Positions 25,917 to 34,921 of a DNA stretch of 64,000 bases are shown here, piece by piece. Source of the stretch: Planctomycetota bacterium (GTDB lineage Bacteria > Planctomycetota > Planctomycetia > Planctomycetales > Planctomycetaceae); contig JAFEBS010000064.1 in assembly GCA_018242525.1 (NCBI GenBank), positions 1-64,000 on the forward strand. Reading direction: 5' to 3'. The notes beneath the pieces are model-generated. The model saw only the letters and a program-made list of their open reading frames with translations, was not told the DNA's origin and ran no database searches. The position numbers were made by a program, and so were the translations under genes. Positions within the stretch are counted from its first letter, which is position 1; every line of letters starts with the position of its first letter.

Positions 25917-27068
25917 TTAGAAACCGACCGCTTTCGTGGGAGTGGTTGGAGGTGTAGGACCGGTACCGGCCGGGGCAGTCCCGGTGTTCGACGCCGCAGC
26001 CGTCGCGGCGACCGATTTCAATTTGAATCCATCCCCCAACTGATGGGAGGATTCATAAATCACTTCGTCCCCATCGGCAAACGGCCCGCTGACAAACAGC
26101 CGATTGATGCCCACTCCCCCCATCACCACAATGGGAACATCGCGCACGACGGCATGTCGAATCACCTGAACCTTGCGGTTTCCATCGGGGACGTTTGCGA
26201 TCGCACTGGACGGAACTTCGGCCACTGGTTGCCGGGGAATCAAAGGAACGTAAACGGTCTGGCCCGCTTTGAATTTTCCCGCGGAATTATCGAGGACGAC
26301 GATGGCGGACGCGATCGAATCGAACACGTCGCGCAACGCAGCAAACCGCTCACCCAACGGCAGCACGGATTCAATCGTCCCGTCGACATCGGACGATTCG
26401 ACTTTCAACGGCAGCGACTTCCCCTGGACGGCCTGAGCCCGCTCCAGGGGGACTTCGACACTCACGCGGCTGGTGTCGACGACCAGCGCCAGCGGATCTC
26501 CGGCCCGCACGAATTGTCCCTCGCTCACCAGCACCCGCTGAACTTCACCGGCGTATGGAGCCCGGACGATCGTCTGTTCCAACCGGTATTTCGCCAGCTC
26601 TGACTCTGCCTTCGCCAGTTCCAGTCGAGATTGGGCAATCGTCTTTTGCAATTCGTCCTTGTCCGCCGCCTGCTTCTGTTCGGCGGCGGCAATCTTCAAT
26701 GCGGCGTCTGCAATCTGCGACTTCAACTGGGCCGTCGTGTTATCCAGTCGCGCCACTTCTGCCTGAGCTTGAACCTTGGTATTCGGCCTCGCTTCGGCCT
26801 TGCTGATGATGCCATCAAACGGCGCGGTCAGGACGACCGACCGAATCGGCTCCAGTGCCAGCGTGACCTTGTACTTGTGCGGCGGGTCGACGTGCAGTGC
26901 TTCGTATTGAACGATCACCTGGTCTCCCTCAGCGGCGATCGGCGGCCCGGCCTTGGCACCCGCTTTGGTTTCGGGCTTCGCTCCCTGCGCCAAGACGTTT
27001 TCTGCAAACAACGCCAGTCCGCAGGAGGCCAGACAAGCTCCCACGATCGCGATCTGCTGCCGACTCAT
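25917..27068 (-). CDS. HlyD/RND-type periplasmic adaptor protein
   Basis: A 383-residue membrane-fusion protein. After the N-terminal signal (IVGACLASCGLALFAENVLA), a barrel-sandwich half (APFDGIISKAEARPNTKVQA) is followed by a coiled-coil hairpin (ALKIAAAEQKQAADKDELQKT to AELAKY), the second lipoyl half (TIVRAPYAGEVQRVLVSEGQ) and a beta-barrel domain. It has a low-complexity Thr/Pro C-terminus. Usually such adaptors link an RND or ABC pump to an outer-membrane channel, but no pump gene is adjacent; the next gene (60 bp on) is the kinase, which may be co-expressed. Confidence 0.88.
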   Translation of the reverse strand: MSRQQIAIVGACLASCGLALFAENVLAQGAKPETKAGAKAGPPIAAEGDQVIVQYEALHVDPPHKYKVTLALEPIRSVVLTAPFDGIISKAEARPNTKVQAQAEVARLDNTTAQLKSQIADAALKIAAAEQKQAADKDELQKTIAQSRLELAKAESELAKYRLEQTIVRAPYAGEVQRVLVSEGQFVRAGDPLALVVDTSRVSVEVPLERAQAVQGKSLPLKVESSDVDGTIESVLPLGERFAALRDVFDSIASAIVVLDNSAGKFKAGQTVYVPLIPRQPVAEVPSSAIANVPDGNRKVQVIRHAVVRDVPIVVMGGVGINRLFVSGPFADGDEVIYESSHQLGDGFKLKSVAATAAASNTGTAPAGTGPTPPTTPTKAVGF

Positions 27069-27544
27069 TTCCAATCCTTACGCCACGACGTGGCATCCGC
27101 AAGATTTGCTCCGAACGGGCAAACCTGACCTTTTATACGCTTTACCAGCCAAGGGGTCAGACCCCCGACCTGATCTGGATCTCCGATCAGCGCACCCGAC
27201 ATGAGATGGCTGAGAAAAGTCCCACTTGTAAGGCTACGACCGCCAACCACCGAAGTCAATGTGTCGCCACAGGTAACGTGTCCGCCGCAGGGCAACGGCG
27301 GGCGTCCGCAGAATGACCGCACCGCCGGAGTACAAGATCGTCATTACGGCCAGTCCGTCACCCGCCAGTTTCGCCGTCGTCCGCTCACCGCTGCAGGCGT
27401 CGGCGGCAGAATTCAAGTTCTGCGCCGCTTGTGAAGGTCGCCCGTTTTCGTCAAGATACTACAGACTGTGTCCTGCCACCCGCCCTCCCCCGCACCGGCG
27501 TCTCGAATACAGCCGGCCCCCCGAGTGTCGAAAGGATGTGACCC
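27069..27544. other. Divergent intergenic region, 476 bp
   Basis: Lies between the adaptor and the thioredoxin-fold gene. It contains the palindrome GGGGTCAGACCCC at 27153-27165, which matches the core of other repeats in the window. Open frames are present, but none has an RBS plus a recognisable protein. Confidence 0.5.
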
Positions 27545-28888
27545 GTGAATTGCCTTCTGGTCGGTTTGGCGTTGGCGGCGGCTGCAGTCACGGAATTGCC
27601 GGTCGGGACCGAATTGCAATACTCCGGTTCCCTGACCCAGCAGTCCAAGAACCCCACCAGCGAAGCCAAGACGTTCACTGTCACCGCCCTTTCCATCGCA
27701 GCCGAAGATGGCCCCCAATTGGTCTGGAGCGTGGAAGAACGCGGTTCTGGTGGCTGGTCGTGGCCCGAACGGTTTGGATCGATCCCACTCGCCACCGACA
27801 ATAACTCCAAAGCCCAGCCGATCCGCGTGCTGTTCACCCACGATGGACTGCCTCACCCGATCGGCATCCGCTCGCCGCTGTTTGAATTTCAGGACAAGCT
27901 CGCTGCCGACGCCAACTGGTCGGACGGACGGCTGGAATACCGTGTCACCCGCAAGCGCAAAATCAAAGACCGGGAATGCTGGCAAATCGAAGTGGCCTCG
28001 AATCTCGGCCGCGCCCAGACCCTGTTGATCGACGCCGCCAGCGGCGTGCTGGTGTCGAACGACCAGCGAGTCTTCATGGGACGCGGCGACGAATTCCAGT
28101 TAAAGATGGAACTGCAATCCCAGAAAACTCTGGCAGCCCCCGACGTGGCGAAATCGCAGGCCGCTTTCGTCGCCCTGCGTCAATTGCAATCCTCACTCGG
28201 CCGGACGGGCGAACAAAAGGTGGTGGAACTGACCGCCATTCAATTGAAGTCCGCTCAGGAATCGATTGGCTCGATTGAGAAACAGGCCGAAGGGACGATG
28301 TGGTCCAAGCTGGCCGGGATCATCGGTCGGGACCTGCAGCAACAGGCGCGGCGTCTGGAAGGGGCCGCCGGACTGGCGAAGAAATTCGTGGGGCAGCCCG
28401 CCCCGAAATCGATCTTCAAACTGGCGGACGGGTCCACGATTCCCGCCACAGAGGTCCAGGGCAAGGTCGTCGTCCTGCACTTTTGGGAGTACCGCCACGA
28501 GAACCTGACCGAACCTTACGGGCAAATCGGCTATCTCGACTTCCTGAACGGAAAACGTAAAAAGCTGGGAGTCAAGGTGATTGGCGTCAATGTGGACCCG
28601 AAAACGGGCGAGCGGGAAAACGCCGGTGCCGCCATCCGTTCAATGAAGAAGCTGATGGAATTCATGAATCTGGCCTACGACGTGGCGGTCGACGACGGCA
28701 CGCTGCTGAGCAGCTACGGCGATCCGCGCACGCTCGGCTCCCCCCTGCCCCTCTGGGTTGTCATTGGACATGACGGCAAGATCGCCCATTACCACATCGG
28801 CTACTACAACATCACCCCCGACAAAGGCCTGGAGCAACTCGACGAAGCCGTGATCAACGCCCTGCGCAAGCAACGCGAAGCCCAATAG
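27545..28888 (+). CDS. Exported thioredoxin-fold protein lacking CxxC
   Basis: A 447-residue protein starting at GTG 27545 with AAAGGA upstream. After a short signal-like segment (CLLVGLALAAAA), residues about 15-285 are a planctomycete-type N-domain. Residues about 285-445 resemble TlpA/AhpC: FVGQPAPKSIFKLADGS, KVVVLHFWEYRHENLTEP, GVKVIGVNVDP, PLWVVIGHDGKI. At the expected WCxxC position it has WEYRHEN, so no redox-active cysteines are present. It probably acts as a non-redox scaffold or has lost disulfide activity. Confidence 0.82.
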   Translation: MNCLLVGLALAAAAVTELPVGTELQYSGSLTQQSKNPTSEAKTFTVTALSIAAEDGPQLVWSVEERGSGGWSWPERFGSIPLATDNNSKAQPIRVLFTHDGLPHPIGIRSPLFEFQDKLAADANWSDGRLEYRVTRKRKIKDRECWQIEVASNLGRAQTLLIDAASGVLVSNDQRVFMGRGDEFQLKMELQSQKTLAAPDVAKSQAAFVALRQLQSSLGRTGEQKVVELTAIQLKSAQESIGSIEKQAEGTMWSKLAGIIGRDLQQQARRLEGAAGLAKKFVGQPAPKSIFKLADGSTIPATEVQGKVVVLHFWEYRHENLTEPYGQIGYLDFLNGKRKKLGVKVIGVNVDPKTGERENAGAAIRSMKKLMEFMNLAYDVAVDDGTLLSSYGDPRTLGSPLPLWVVIGHDGKIAHYHIGYYNITPDKGLEQLDEAVINALRKQREAQ

Positions 28889-28906
28889 CAGCTGGCAGAA
28901 AAGATC

Positions 28907-29062
28907 TTCACCACGGAGGAACGGAGGTCACGGTGAAGACCCGGTCCTCTCAATCCGTTCCCCTCGGACTCGTCATGGACGAGATTGCTGAGTCGATCTA
29001 AACGCTACCCCAAAGATTGCCCATCTTCACCACCGTGCCCTCCGTGACTCCGTGGTGAACCT
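28907..29062. repeat. Inverted repeat of CACGGAGG type
   Basis: Arms at about 28907-28938 (TTCACCACGGAGG, then TCACGGTGAAG) and 29030-29062 (CTTCACCACCGTG, then CTCCGTGGTGAA) pair imperfectly around a 91-base loop between two plus-strand genes. It could form a large RNA hairpin after the thioredoxin-fold gene. Confidence 0.65.
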
Positions 29063-29170
29063 CCTTATGAGGTATTCCAACGACGGAATTGGTGTTGGAA
29101 TTGACGCGCGGAATCCGTTAGCATCTACGTCCGTGGATGCGTTGCGGGAATACAGCGAGTCGAGGGTTGC

Positions 29171-30574
29171 ATGAACGATTACCAGTTGAACCGGCGGCAG
29201 GCACTGATTGCGAGTGGCCTGGGGACCCTCAGCCTGGGAATGCCCGGGGTCGTGATGGGGGCCGACAAGATCGACGCGTCGGGAAAAGCGGTCGCGTCCG
29301 ACAAGTCCTGCATCTTTGTGCTGCTCTGCGGCGGGCCGAGCCATGTCGACACCTGGGACATGAAGCCCGAGGCTCCGTCGGATTATCGGGGGCCGTATGA
29401 ACCGATCGCGACCAAGGTGCCGGGGATGCTGATCAATGAGATGCATACCGGACTGGCGAAGTTGACGGACCAATTCACGCTGATCAATTCCATGTCGCAT
29501 CCGGGAGCGATCAGCAATCACTTTGACGCGATGCACAATCTGCTCAGCGGCCAGTCCGAGAAACGTGTGCAACAAGGTGTGCCGGACGAACAACCCTATC
29601 TGGGTTCATTCGTGGCCAAGCACAAACCCAGCGAACGGAATTTCGTCTCCAATGCCTGGCTGATCAAATGCGTGGGCCCGCCGGTCTTTTGTGCTCCCAA
29701 CGTCGGCCTGGGCGGCTATCTGGGGTCGGCCTATGCGCCCGTATTTGTGGGTTCGGAGAGCAACCATCCGGCGATGCCCGATTTCCAGCCGCCCGAACTG
29801 TACAACCCGTACGATCAGGTCCGATTCGACCAGCGGAAGTCGCTGCTGGGTTCCCTGGAATCCGGCCGGCTGGACAAGGATCAGCAGGTCAAGGACTGGT
29901 CCGACCTGCGCGAAAAGACCTACGACGCAATGACTCGATCTGAAGGACGTCAGGCGTTCGAACTGAATCGCGAACCGGTCAAGGTGCGCGAACGGTACGG
30001 AATGCATCCGCTCGGTCAGAACCTGCTGCTCGCGCGACGCCTGGTGGAATCGGGGGTCCGGTTTGTCACTGTCAACGGTTGGGCTGGTCAGGCGGACTAC
30101 GACAAGAATGGTCCTCCGAGCAGCAGTTGGGATATGCACGGCGGCAACATGGGGATGGGAAACGCATTCGGCAACGGTTCGTACGGGATGGGTTTCTGTT
30201 TGCCGCGCCTGGACCAGGCGTTGGCCGGCCTGTTTACCGATCTCGTGGAGCGGGGTCTGCTGGAAAACACGCTGGTCGTCGTGACCGGTGAATTTGGTCG
30301 CACCCCGTTCGTCCTGAAGCAGGACCCGCCGGGCAGACAGCACTGGCCGCAATGCTTTTCGTCGATCATCGCCGGAGCGGGAATCGGTGGAGGAAAAGTG
30401 TATGGCAAGTCCAACAAGCTGGGCGAATACCCGACCAGCAACCCGGTCCGCCCCGAAGACCTGGCCGCCACCATCTACCACGCCCTGGACATCCCCATCA
30501 ACAACCCCCAGGACGCGAGTGGAATTTCACGCTCGTTGACAACCGGGAAGCCGATCATGGAATTGTTCGGGTAA
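29171..30574 (+). CDS. DUF1501 family protein (Tat-exported)
   Basis: A 467-residue DUF1501 protein. A twin-arginine-like leader (NRRQALIASGLGTLSLG) is followed by LLCGGPSHVDTWDMKPEAP, the FELNREPVKVRERYG block, LLARRLVESGVRFVTVNGW and the C-terminal VVTGEFGRTPFV. It belongs to the sulfatase/phosphatase-like superfamily with unknown activity. Unlike the other two DUF1501 genes in the window, it has no same-strand partner nearby: the next genes are convergent. Usually a DUF1549/1553 protein is encoded upstream; here that partner is absent. Confidence 0.92.
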   Translation: MNDYQLNRRQALIASGLGTLSLGMPGVVMGADKIDASGKAVASDKSCIFVLLCGGPSHVDTWDMKPEAPSDYRGPYEPIATKVPGMLINEMHTGLAKLTDQFTLINSMSHPGAISNHFDAMHNLLSGQSEKRVQQGVPDEQPYLGSFVAKHKPSERNFVSNAWLIKCVGPPVFCAPNVGLGGYLGSAYAPVFVGSESNHPAMPDFQPPELYNPYDQVRFDQRKSLLGSLESGRLDKDQQVKDWSDLREKTYDAMTRSEGRQAFELNREPVKVRERYGMHPLGQNLLLARRLVESGVRFVTVNGWAGQADYDKNGPPSSSWDMHGGNMGMGNAFGNGSYGMGFCLPRLDQALAGLFTDLVERGLLENTLVVVTGEFGRTPFVLKQDPPGRQHWPQCFSSIIAGAGIGGGKVYGKSNKLGEYPTSNPVRPEDLAATIYHALDIPINNPQDASGISRSLTTGKPIMELFG

Positions 30575-30583
30575 GGTTGCGAA

Positions 30584-30994
30584 TCACGGTTCAGGTGTCC
30601 CGGTGTCGGTATTCCCCATGTCGAGATCGGCGCGCGCAGCCGAGGCGAGCGCCTGGTACTTGGCCTTGAACGCATCCAGAGTCTTCTCTTCGAGTTCCTC
30701 CAGATCCAGCAAGGCGTTGTGTGCTCCCTGGGTCGCGCGAATTAACTCGTCCAGCTTGACCTGGATCGCCTCGGTATCGCGGTTCTGAGTGTTCTGGATC
30801 AGGAAGACCATCAGGAACGTGATGATCGTCGTGCCGGTATTGATGACCAATTGCCATGTGTCACTGAACCCGAACATCGGTCCGGTCACGATCCAGACAG
30901 CAATGATGGCCACCGCCAGCGTAAACACCCGCGGCCGTCCGCAGAAATGCGCGGCGGCCTTGGCAAATCGCGAATACCAGGTTGCGCTGTACAT
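30584..30994 (-). CDS. Low-affinity iron permease family protein
   Basis: A 136-residue membrane protein of the bacterial Fet4-like family. The highly conserved block GPMFGFSDTWQLVINTGTTI and the following FLMVFLIQNTQNRD are unmistakable. Two membrane spans and a C-terminal helical region (LIRATQGAHNALLDLEEL) are visible. ATG 30994 matches the usual N-terminus (YSRFAKAAAHFCGRP); a GTG at 31066 would add 24 residues. Iron transport is a family annotation that has not been well tested in bacteria. It is convergent with the DUF1501 gene. Confidence 0.88.
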   Translation of the reverse strand: MYSATWYSRFAKAAAHFCGRPRVFTLAVAIIAVWIVTGPMFGFSDTWQLVINTGTTIITFLMVFLIQNTQNRDTEAIQVKLDELIRATQGAHNALLDLEELEEKTLDAFKAKYQALASAARADLDMGNTDTGTPEP

Positions 30995-31080
30995 CACGGT
31001 GATCAGATTCCGTTGAGTCCCGTTTTCGCTCGACCTGCCGATCGAGGCGACCGCCACCTTCGGCACAAGTCAGGTTGACG

Positions 31081-31563
31081 TCATGGCGTCGCGGGGAGCG
31101 GGCCGACTGTCACGGGTGTGTTCCGTGCAGGAACAACCGTTTCGATGTTCCGACTCGGCTGAGGATTCATCGTTCTTGAGATCAGAGCGAACGCCAGTAG
31201 AGCGTATGTGGGTGCCGTCGCAATCAGCGACGCCACGAGCATCACCAGCGCCGACGCAAAGCCGCCAGCGTAATCCTGCTGTGACGGCGTCTGTTCTGAA
31301 AGGGATGCGATCACAATGAAAGAATCGGACATCCCCTGCAACACTCCAACCAGCGCGATCAACGTTGGCAAGGGAAGTAACACCAGGTACGCGGCCAAAG
31401 CGGCCGGTCGCTGCTGACTCCTCACCAATTTCACCGCTCCAGCAAACACAAGAACCGCCGATGCGAGAGCTGCAATCCCCGTGAGATTGGTCAACGCCAT
31501 AATCCGCCAGCCGCCAAACGACAATTCCTGCGGCATCTGTTGAGCCAGGACGTACGAATCCAT
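31081..31563 (-). CDS. Three-span membrane protein, ExbB/MotA-like topology
   Basis: A 160-residue protein from ATG 31563, which has AAGGAG upstream. Spans are at about residues 26-46 (TGIAALASAVLVFAGAVKLV), 54-76 (AYLVLLPLPTLIALVGVLQG) and 100-126 (GFASALVMLVASLIATAPTY). The spacing and the small-residue-rich last span recall MotA/TolQ/ExbB proton-channel proteins, but no diagnostic motif settles this. The tail is Pro/Thr-rich. It is not clearly part of an operon. Confidence 0.6.
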   Translation of the reverse strand: MDSYVLAQQMPQELSFGGWRIMALTNLTGIAALASAVLVFAGAVKLVRSQQRPAALAAYLVLLPLPTLIALVGVLQGMSDSFIVIASLSEQTPSQQDYAGGFASALVMLVASLIATAPTYALLAFALISRTMNPQPSRNIETVVPARNTPVTVGPLPATP

Positions 31564-31697
31564 GACAATCGACTCCTTCAGACTGTGAGTTTTGAAATGG
31601 AAGCAAGCCACCTCGTTTATACGGGCAATTGTCACGAGACGGCAAATGGGAATTGTTGAATTTGGGCCTGAATGACGAATCCGCAATTCGCGAACTG

Positions 31698-32414
31698 TCA
31701 GGTTTTATTGGGAACTCGCTTGAGCAAGTCTGAGTGACTGCCGAGAACGCCAAGTGACCTTTCTGCGGGTTTGAAATCGTCCAAATCGTCCGGGGAAACC
31801 GACCATTCGCGGGCAATGTCCATCACTTTCATTTCGTCGGCATGCCCCAGATCTTCGCGTTCCCAATACGAATCATCTTCGGCGTCAGGGCTGCGCTCAT
31901 CGAAGAAGGCAAACCCCAGTTTGTGCTCTTCGGGAGTCATTGGGCCTTCATCCCAGAACGTTTCTCCCGATTCACCAACGTATCCGTACGCACGGACCAG
32001 CGATCCCGAAACAGCCTTGGCCCAGACATGATATTCGACGACGCGGTGAGTGGCGAACACCAGTGCCGTACCAAACGCCATGCTGAGCTCAAGCAGGGGT
32101 GCGATGACTTCCTCGCGCGCATTTTGGCTCGTTGGCGGCAGAGAGAATCCGGTAATCAGGGTCCATTCATGGATGGGGGGCGTGACAAACACCGAACGTT
32201 CGTAAGCGGATTCGATTCCGGTTTGCCAGTTGGCGGGTTGCGGATTCTGCAATCGGATCGCCTGAACAACGGCGTCCGTGTTTGACGATGGCACCGCCCA
32301 CCATTTGCTTTTGAAGCCGAATCCTTGTGGATCGTCGGGCTCTTGCCGTGCGAGATCCAGACCCGCAGGTGGTATTTCAATGGGCGTCAGAGGATTGCGT
32401 CGGAATGGCCACAT
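31698..32414 (-). CDS. Hypothetical soluble protein
   Basis: A 238-residue protein that I do not recognise by name. Conserved-looking pieces are WWAVPSSNTDAVVQAIRL, EWTLITGFSLPP, YHVWAKAVSGSLVRAYGYVG, GETFWDEGPMTPEE and ADEMKVMDIAREWSVSP. There is no signal peptide or membrane span, so it is probably cytoplasmic. The C-terminal part (IAREWSVSPDDL) hints at a short helical domain. Its frame has strong GC3 bias, supporting a real gene. It lies 21 bp downstream of the bifunctional-nuclease-domain gene on the same strand and may be co-transcribed. Confidence 0.75.
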   Translation of the reverse strand: MWPFRRNPLTPIEIPPAGLDLARQEPDDPQGFGFKSKWWAVPSSNTDAVVQAIRLQNPQPANWQTGIESAYERSVFVTPPIHEWTLITGFSLPPTSQNAREEVIAPLLELSMAFGTALVFATHRVVEYHVWAKAVSGSLVRAYGYVGESGETFWDEGPMTPEEHKLGFAFFDERSPDAEDDSYWEREDLGHADEMKVMDIAREWSVSPDDLDDFKPAERSLGVLGSHSDLLKRVPNKT

Positions 32415-32435
32415 GGTCAGGACAACAAAACGGGT

Positions 32436-32837
32436 TCACTTCGCGGCTTCGTCCAACACATCGGACGACACGTAAATTGGCAGGTGCGGCGAATAGTGAA
32501 CGGCCAGTGCGACCGCGTCACTGGGGCGGGAATCGACTTCGATCAATTCCCCGTCTTTGCGGATTCTCAGCGACGCGTAATACGTGTGGTCTTCCAGCGT
32601 ATGAATCACCACATCCTGCAGTTCGCCACCCAGCGCTTCGATGCTGGCCTTCACCAGGTCGTGGGTCAGCGGACGCGGGAGCGATTCCCCCTTCACACGG
32701 CGATCGATACTGGTGGCTTCAAACAACCCGATCAGGATCGGGAAGGAACGCTCCCCGTCGACTTCCCGCAGGAAGATGACCTGCTGGTCGTTGATTTCGC
32801 TGATGATGATTCGAGCCAATTCCATCTGCACGAGCAC
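32436..32837 (-). CDS. Bifunctional nuclease domain (DUF151) protein
   Basis: A 133-residue DUF151/BFN-domain protein. The sequence MELARIIISEINDQQ, FLREVDGERSFPILIG, FEATSIDRRVKG, RPLTHDLVKASIEALGGEL and VDSRPSDAVALAV matches the family over its whole length. Plant and bacterial members have been reported to cleave RNA and DNA; the physiological role in bacteria is unclear. GTG 32837 with GGGAG upstream is the best start; ATG 32825 is four codons later. It is cytoplasmic. Confidence 0.92.
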   Translation of the reverse strand: MLVQMELARIIISEINDQQVIFLREVDGERSFPILIGLFEATSIDRRVKGESLPRPLTHDLVKASIEALGGELQDVVIHTLEDHTYYASLRIRKDGELIEVDSRPSDAVALAVHYSPHLPIYVSSDVLDEAAK

Positions 32838-32957
32838 GGCAAAACTCCCGCGTTGTTCGACAACAAACACCACGAAAGTATAGCAGCCTGCTCCCAATTG
32901 GGTATGGGCAACGGACTCTGGACGAACAGGACGGTGCCGGTCCGCTAAATAGCGTGA

Positions 32958-33263
32958 CATGAACCTGGGACATTCGCCCGACGCGCGAGCGAGGGATTCG
33001 TCGATGCGTGTCCAACTTGCTGATCCCTCGCACGCGAGTTTTGAAGTTGCGCTTCGAAAACAAATTCCGCTGTTGAGAGTGGTAGTAATTCACCACGAAG
33101 GACACGAAGATCCCCGAAGGAATACAAAGAGTTCTTCCTTTCTACACTTCGTGGTGAGTACCGTTTCGAACATGGCGGCTTGGAATATACCCGCGGCTAG
33201 CGCCGTGCGGCTCACAAATCAAGAGGATGCACCCGCGGCTGGCACCTTGCGGCTCACAAATCA
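32958..33263. repeat. Composite repeat region (families C, CACGAAG and GGCTAGCGCC)
   Basis: Three unrelated repeats are stacked in the 442-base gap between genes. 32958-33040 is family C copy 2, inverted relative to 9333-9415. 33091-33156 is a CACGAAG hairpin (arms CACCACGAAG / CTTCGTGGTG) that also resembles the core of the 226-bp tandem unit. 33189-33221 and 33231-33263 are two direct copies, 42 bp apart, of ACCCGCGGCTAGCGCCGTGC-type sequence ending in GGCTCACAAATCA. Confidence 0.85.
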
Positions 33264-33279
33264 TGACATTGCCCGAGCG

Positions 33280-34743
33280 TCAACGCGAAAAGCTCTTTAA
33301 CTTCCGGCCGAACTCCGCGGCAGAGCCAAAACGCTTCTCGGGTGTCTTTTCAAGGGCCTGATGAACGATCCTGGCCAGGTCGTGGGGAATCGCTGGATTG
33401 TGCTTCTGGATGGCTGTGGGCGGCGATTCCAGGATTGCGAGGAATTTGCACGCATGGCTGTCCAGCGGAATCGGTTCCGCACCGGTCAGCATCCAATACA
33501 GTGTGGCACCCGCCGAATAGATGTCGCATGTCGGCCGGGCTTCGCGCGAATTCAGGAATTGATCGGGTGACATGAATGGCAGCGAACCGATGACGTCACC
33601 ATCCCGAGTGACCTGACTCATTCCCGCCGTCGTGTATTGCTTGGCGAGTCCAAAGTCGGCCAGTTTCGCCGACAGCTTTCCTTCGCTGCGTGTGAACAGG
33701 ACATTGCTGGGTTTCACGTCGCGATGCACCATCGATTGCGAATGGGCGTATTCCAATGCACTGAGGACCTGGCACATCAGGCCGCAGGCCAGCCGAATCC
33801 GCTGTTCCGGCGACGATCGCACGACAACCGCGTCCCAGGACATGGATTCAATGTATTCCGTGGCGAGAAACACATCCTGTCCCTCGGCCCCCAGATCGAT
33901 GAACCGCACGATTCGCGGATGCTTCAGTTTCAACAGGATGGAAGCTTCACGCAGGAAGGTGCGAATGGCCGCATCGTCGGCCCGGGCGGATGGCTTGATG
34001 ACCTTCAAGGCACACGTTTCGCTCGTCGCCATCCGGGTGGCGCGATAGACAATTCCCAGGTCCCCTTCCCCGATCTGCGTATGCAGTTGATAGCCGGGGA
34101 TGCGTGGCTGCAGCGAATAGACCGAAGCGGACGGGGACAATGGCGTGACCACTGGAGCGGGCGCTGGCGTTTCCACCTTTGGCCGGGTCGCTGGCACAGG
34201 AACCGCTGTCACAGCAGCGGTTCCGGCCGGATCGTCGATGAAAACCGTCATTTTTGTGCGACCGCCGGAAATGATGTCGCCGTTCTTCAGAAAGCAACTG
34301 GTGACACGTTCGCCGTTGACGAATGTGCCATTTCGTGAACTCAGATCCATCAGGTAGCACGTCGGCGGATTGATCTCGAGGCGAAAATGGTAGCGGGAAA
34401 AATGTCCGTCTTTTTCCAGACGCAATTCCGCGGAAGACAACCGGCCGGCAAACAGCGTGTTGTGATCCTGATAGCTGAATTCCTGTCCCGCATGCGGTCC
34501 TTCCGTAACTTTCAGCGCGACACGCGGCGCTTCGACGAACGTCGCGGGGCACAGCAACAGTTCATGTTGCAGCGATTGCAGAGCCGAAACCGCGTGAAAC
34601 CGGTCCGCGGTATCAAATTCTTCGATGTAGTCTTCCACCTGAGGTCGCCGACCACGACGCCATTCGTCCTCGAACCGATCGCAGGCAGAATCAATCCGAC
34701 GCAGCAGGTGAATCGCAATCGGGGACTGTAACTGGGTGGTCAT
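33280..34743 (-). CDS. FHA domain - Ser/Thr protein kinase
   Basis: A 487-residue cytoplasmic protein. An N-terminal helical part (residues 1-70) precedes an FHA domain (about 75-170: FAGRLSSAELRL, HFSRYHFRLE, LSSRNGTFVNG), a Pro-rich linker and a Hanks-type kinase domain (about 220-487) with IGEGDLGIVYRA, CALKVIK, HRDVKPSN and DFGLAKQ; the usual APE is SPDQ. No membrane segment is visible. The FHA should bind phosphothreonine on partners or on itself. The gene lies 178 bp downstream of an ECF sigma gene on the same strand, the sigma/kinase pairing typical of planctomycetes. Confidence 0.94.
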   Translation of the reverse strand: MTTQLQSPIAIHLLRRIDSACDRFEDEWRRGRRPQVEDYIEEFDTADRFHAVSALQSLQHELLLCPATFVEAPRVALKVTEGPHAGQEFSYQDHNTLFAGRLSSAELRLEKDGHFSRYHFRLEINPPTCYLMDLSSRNGTFVNGERVTSCFLKNGDIISGGRTKMTVFIDDPAGTAAVTAVPVPATRPKVETPAPAPVVTPLSPSASVYSLQPRIPGYQLHTQIGEGDLGIVYRATRMATSETCALKVIKPSARADDAAIRTFLREASILLKLKHPRIVRFIDLGAEGQDVFLATEYIESMSWDAVVVRSSPEQRIRLACGLMCQVLSALEYAHSQSMVHRDVKPSNVLFTRSEGKLSAKLADFGLAKQYTTAGMSQVTRDGDVIGSLPFMSPDQFLNSREARPTCDIYSAGATLYWMLTGAEPIPLDSHACKFLAILESPPTAIQKHNPAIPHDLARIVHQALEKTPEKRFGSAAEFGRKLKSFSR

Positions 34744-34921
34744 TTCAGCGCTCGCTCTTCAGGCAAACTATGCGTTCGCGGACGATGCATCGTCCGGTCG
34801 AATTCCGGTCGGCAACCGAATCCGTACAAGTACATGCGAAAATGGCCGAACTTGCCGACACGGTTTTTTCCATTTCCCGGGAATTTCGCAGGTCTGATCC
34901 CTGCAGGACGATCCCTGGTCG

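Noticed and set aside
27313..27530. Possible small gene (MTAPPEYKIVITASPSPASF) upstream of the thioredoxin-fold gene
   Set aside because: It has high third-position GC but no RBS, continues into the real gene in another frame, and resembles no known protein.
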